Shown here: one piece after another, positions 62,029 through 64,000 of the stretch
Numbering within the stretch: the first letter of the stretch is position 1
How the letters are laid out: each line of letters starts with the position of its first letter
Source: Hydrogenophaga sp. Root209
Lineage (GTDB): Bacteria; Pseudomonadota; Gammaproteobacteria; Burkholderiales; Burkholderiaceae_C
Length of the DNA stretch: 64,000 nucleotides
NCBI RefSeq assembly: GCF_001428625.1
Contig: NZ_LMIE01000022.1
Coordinates: 319,618 to 383,617 of the forward strand
Reading direction: 5' to 3'
Notes under the pieces: model-generated
Databases searched by the model: none
Seen by the model: the letters and a program-made list of their open reading frames with translations, nothing else
Told to the model about the DNA's origin: nothing
Position numbers and translations under genes: made by a program

Positions 62029-64000
62029 ATGATCACCACGGCCGACAGCGGCTCATTCTTCTCTGCGGACGACCAGGCGCACCCAGCAGCAAGCGCGGCC
62101 GCAGCCAGCTTCGCCGGTTTGCTCGCGAAACTGGATTATCTGAGCCCTGGCGACATCGAGAGCATCCGGCAAGCCTACCGTTTTGCAGACGAGGCGCACC
62201 TTGGGCAGTTGCGCAAGAACGGCGATCCCTACATCACCCACCCGATTGCGGTGGCGGCCCAATGCGCCGAATGGAAGCTTGACGCACAGGCGCTCATGTC
62301 GGCCTTGATGCACGACGCCATCGAAGACTGCGGCGTGACCAAGGAAGAACTGGTAGAGCGCTTTGGAGCACCGGTAGCCGATCTGGTGGACGGGCTCACC
62401 AAGCTGGAGAAGCTGGAGTTCGACACCCGCGAACAAAATCAGGCCGAGTCGTTTCGCAAGATGCTTCTGGCCATGGCCAAGGACGTGCGTGTCATCCTGA
62501 TCAAGTTGGCCGACCGCACACACAACATGCGCACCATGGGCGACATGCCCCGAAGCAAGTGGCAGCGCATCAGCAGCGAGACGTTGGAGATATACGCCCC
62601 GATCGCGCATCGGTTGGGCCTGAACTTCACCTACCGCGAACTGCAGGATCTGGCATTTCGCTTCCTGCACCCCTGGCGTTACGAGGTGCTGTCCAAGGCG
62701 CTCAACAAATCGCGCAACCGCCGCCGCGACCTGATCTCTCGCGTGCAGAAAGAGGTGGAAAACGTGTTTGCCCGACAGGGCATGAGCGTGCGCATCATGG
62801 GCCGTGAGAAAACACTCTACTCGGTCTATCGCAAGATGGACAACAAGCACCTGTCGTTCTCACAGGTGACCGACGTTTATGGTTTCCGCATCGTCGTACC
62901 GGAGTTGACCGACTGCTACACCGGGCTCGGTGTGCTGCATCAGCTCTACAAGCCGCTGCCGGGCAAGTTCCGCGACTATGTGGCGATTCCAAAGGTCAAT
63001 GGTTATCAGTCTCTGCACACGACGCTGATCGGCCCTTTTGGCACCAACATCGAATTTCAGCTGCGCACGCACGCCATGGACGTGGTGGCCGAATCCGGCG
63101 TGGCCGCGCACTGGTTGTACAAGGCCAGTGAACCGGGCAGCGACATGTCGCAACGCCTGGGCACGCAGTGGCTGCAGTCGCTGCTGGACATCCAGCAGGA
63201 AACCCACGACGCGGGCGAGTTCTGGGACCACATCAAGATCGACCTGTTTCCGGACGCAGTCTATGTGTTCACGCCCAAGAGCAAGATCATGGCGTTGCCC
63301 CGTGGCGCCACGGTGATGGACTTTGCCTACGCGATCCACAGCGACGTGGGCAACCACACCGTGTCGGCGCGCATCAATGGCGAGCAGCGCCCGCTGCGTA
63401 CCGAGCTGGCTAACGGTGATGTGGTCGAGGTCATCACCGCGGAGAGCGCCGAACCCAATCCGACTTGGCTGTCTTTCGTGAAAACCGGACGGGCGCGCTC
63501 CAAGATCCGCCACCACCTCAAGACCGTGGCCCAGGAGAAATCGCACGAACTGGGGGAGCGCATGCTGAGCCAGGCGTTGAGATCAGAGGGCATTGCGGCC
63601 CTGCCGGCTGAAGACGGCGAGTACCAAAGCACCTGGGAAAAACTGCTCCGGTTCACCGGCAACAAGACGCGCAACGAATTGCTCTCCGACATCGGCATGG
63701 GCAAACGCATCGCCAGCATGGTGGGCAAGAAGCTCGCGGTGCTGTTGTCCGAAATGGGGCTCAAGCCCGATGCATTGCTGATCAGCACCGAGCGCTACGC
63801 CAGTGGCCGCGACGAATCGGCTTCCCAGGGTGTTGTGACGCTCGACGGCAGCGAAGGCCTGTCGGTGCAATATGCCCCCTGTTGCAAACCCATCCCGGGC
63901 GATCGCATTGTGGGCTACCTGGGTCGCGGTGAGGGCTTGGTGGTGCATGCGGAGGAATGCCCAACCGGCAAGCGTCTTCTGTTGCGCGACAGCGAGCGTT
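62029..64000 (+). CDS. spoT: Bifunctional (p)ppGpp synthetase/hydrolase, partial
   Basis: About 657 residues of a RelA/SpoT homologue; the end lies beyond the window. The hydrolase domain is intact (HD motif in MHDAIEDCG near residue 103, preceded by HPIAVAAQ), followed by the synthetase domain (GREKTLYSVYRKMDNK; VNGYQSLHTT; IEFQLRTHAMD), the TGS domain (DLFPDAVYVFTPKSKIMALP), a helical domain and the zinc-finger-like segment VQYAPCCKPIPGD. The retained HD residues mark the bifunctional SpoT/Rel type. Placement after gmk-rpoZ is typical. Confidence 0.95.
   Translation, partial: MITTADSGSFFSADDQAHPAASAAAASFAGLLAKLDYLSPGDIESIRQAYRFADEAHLGQLRKNGDPYITHPIAVAAQCAEWKLDAQALMSALMHDAIEDCGVTKEELVERFGAPVADLVDGLTKLEKLEFDTREQNQAESFRKMLLAMAKDVRVILIKLADRTHNMRTMGDMPRSKWQRISSETLEIYAPIAHRLGLNFTYRELQDLAFRFLHPWRYEVLSKALNKSRNRRRDLISRVQKEVENVFARQGMSVRIMGREKTLYSVYRKMDNKHLSFSQVTDVYGFRIVVPELTDCYTGLGVLHQLYKPLPGKFRDYVAIPKVNGYQSLHTTLIGPFGTNIEFQLRTHAMDVVAESGVAAHWLYKASEPGSDMSQRLGTQWLQSLLDIQQETHDAGEFWDHIKIDLFPDAVYVFTPKSKIMALPRGATVMDFAYAIHSDVGNHTVSARINGEQRPLRTELANGDVVEVITAESAEPNPTWLSFVKTGRARSKIRHHLKTVAQEKSHELGERMLSQALRSEGIAALPAEDGEYQSTWEKLLRFTGNKTRNELLSDIGMGKRIASMVGKKLAVLLSEMGLKPDALLISTERYASGRDESASQGVVTLDGSEGLSVQYAPCCKPIPGDRIVGYLGRGEGLVVHAEECPTGKRLLLRDSER

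Overview
The window looks like chromosomal DNA of a high-GC betaproteobacterium of the Comamonadaceae (Hydrogenophaga/Acidovorax-like). This is inferred from several Bug/TctC solute-binding proteins, REP-type repeats built around a CTGAGC(T/C)TGTCGAAG core, a thiC gene with a TPP riboswitch, the housekeeping order rph-rdgB-hemW facing yicC-gmk-rpoZ-spoT, and the overall codon bias. No phage, integrase, complete IS element or CRISPR array was seen.

Layout. 1-8.25 kb: a truncated EEP-family hydrolase, a TPR protein whose tail resembles a histidine kinase terminus, an AraC regulator, a periplasmic-binding-domain sensor kinase, and a flavin oxidoreductase plus Bug protein operon facing a MarR regulator. 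8.3-15.7 kb: the most striking part. A sigma-54 promoter and a guanidine-I (ykkC) riboswitch precede an NMT1-type binding protein, a desaturase-family di-iron enzyme, two SDR dehydrogenases, a DMT permease, a creatininase, a cysteine hydrolase and an unknown protein. A second sigma-54 promoter then drives a complete polar amino acid ABC transporter (15.9-18.8 kb). 18.9-24 kb: an FNR-boxed cytochrome b/Fe-S protein pair, an alpha/beta hydrolase and a membrane spermidine-synthase-like protein. 24-28 kb: a hipBA toxin-antitoxin pair with palindromic operators, and thiC. 28-33.4 kb: small genes (XRE regulator, Bug protein, cytochrome c, VIT1-type transporter, CsbD, BON) among remnants of a P-type ATPase, a Crp/Fnr regulator and a carbamate kinase.

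33.4-44.7 kb: a LysR regulator facing an NTF2-like protein and an SDR. Next comes a two-component system whose sensor is a cytosine-permease-like transporter fused to a Cys-rich segment, a histidine kinase and a receiver. It faces a urease operon (ureA, a small His-rich protein, ureB, ureC, ureE, ureF, ureG; no ureD) across back-to-back sigma-54 promoters. REP elements sit in frame inside ureC, inside one SDR gene and in the transporter-kinase linker. 44.7-51.8 kb: tRNA-Ser(UGA) with a terminator, then a shikimate/quinate catabolic operon on the minus strand (TRAP transporter, type II dehydroquinase, shikimate dehydrogenase, and a two-gene 3-dehydroshikimate dehydratase) under a TetR regulator. 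52-55.5 kb: two small overlapping genes, a DUF4148 protein and a metal-type two-component system. 55.5-64 kb: housekeeping genes hemW, rdgB, rph, a PP2C phosphatase/kinase pair, yicC, gmk, rpoZ and a spoT cut by the window end.

Read together, the central region looks like nitrogen scavenging: guanidine sensing, creatininase/amidohydrolase chemistry, amino acid uptake and urease, with three or four sigma-54 promoters suggesting shared control by nitrogen limitation. That link is inference from motifs and gene families; substrates are not proven by sequence.
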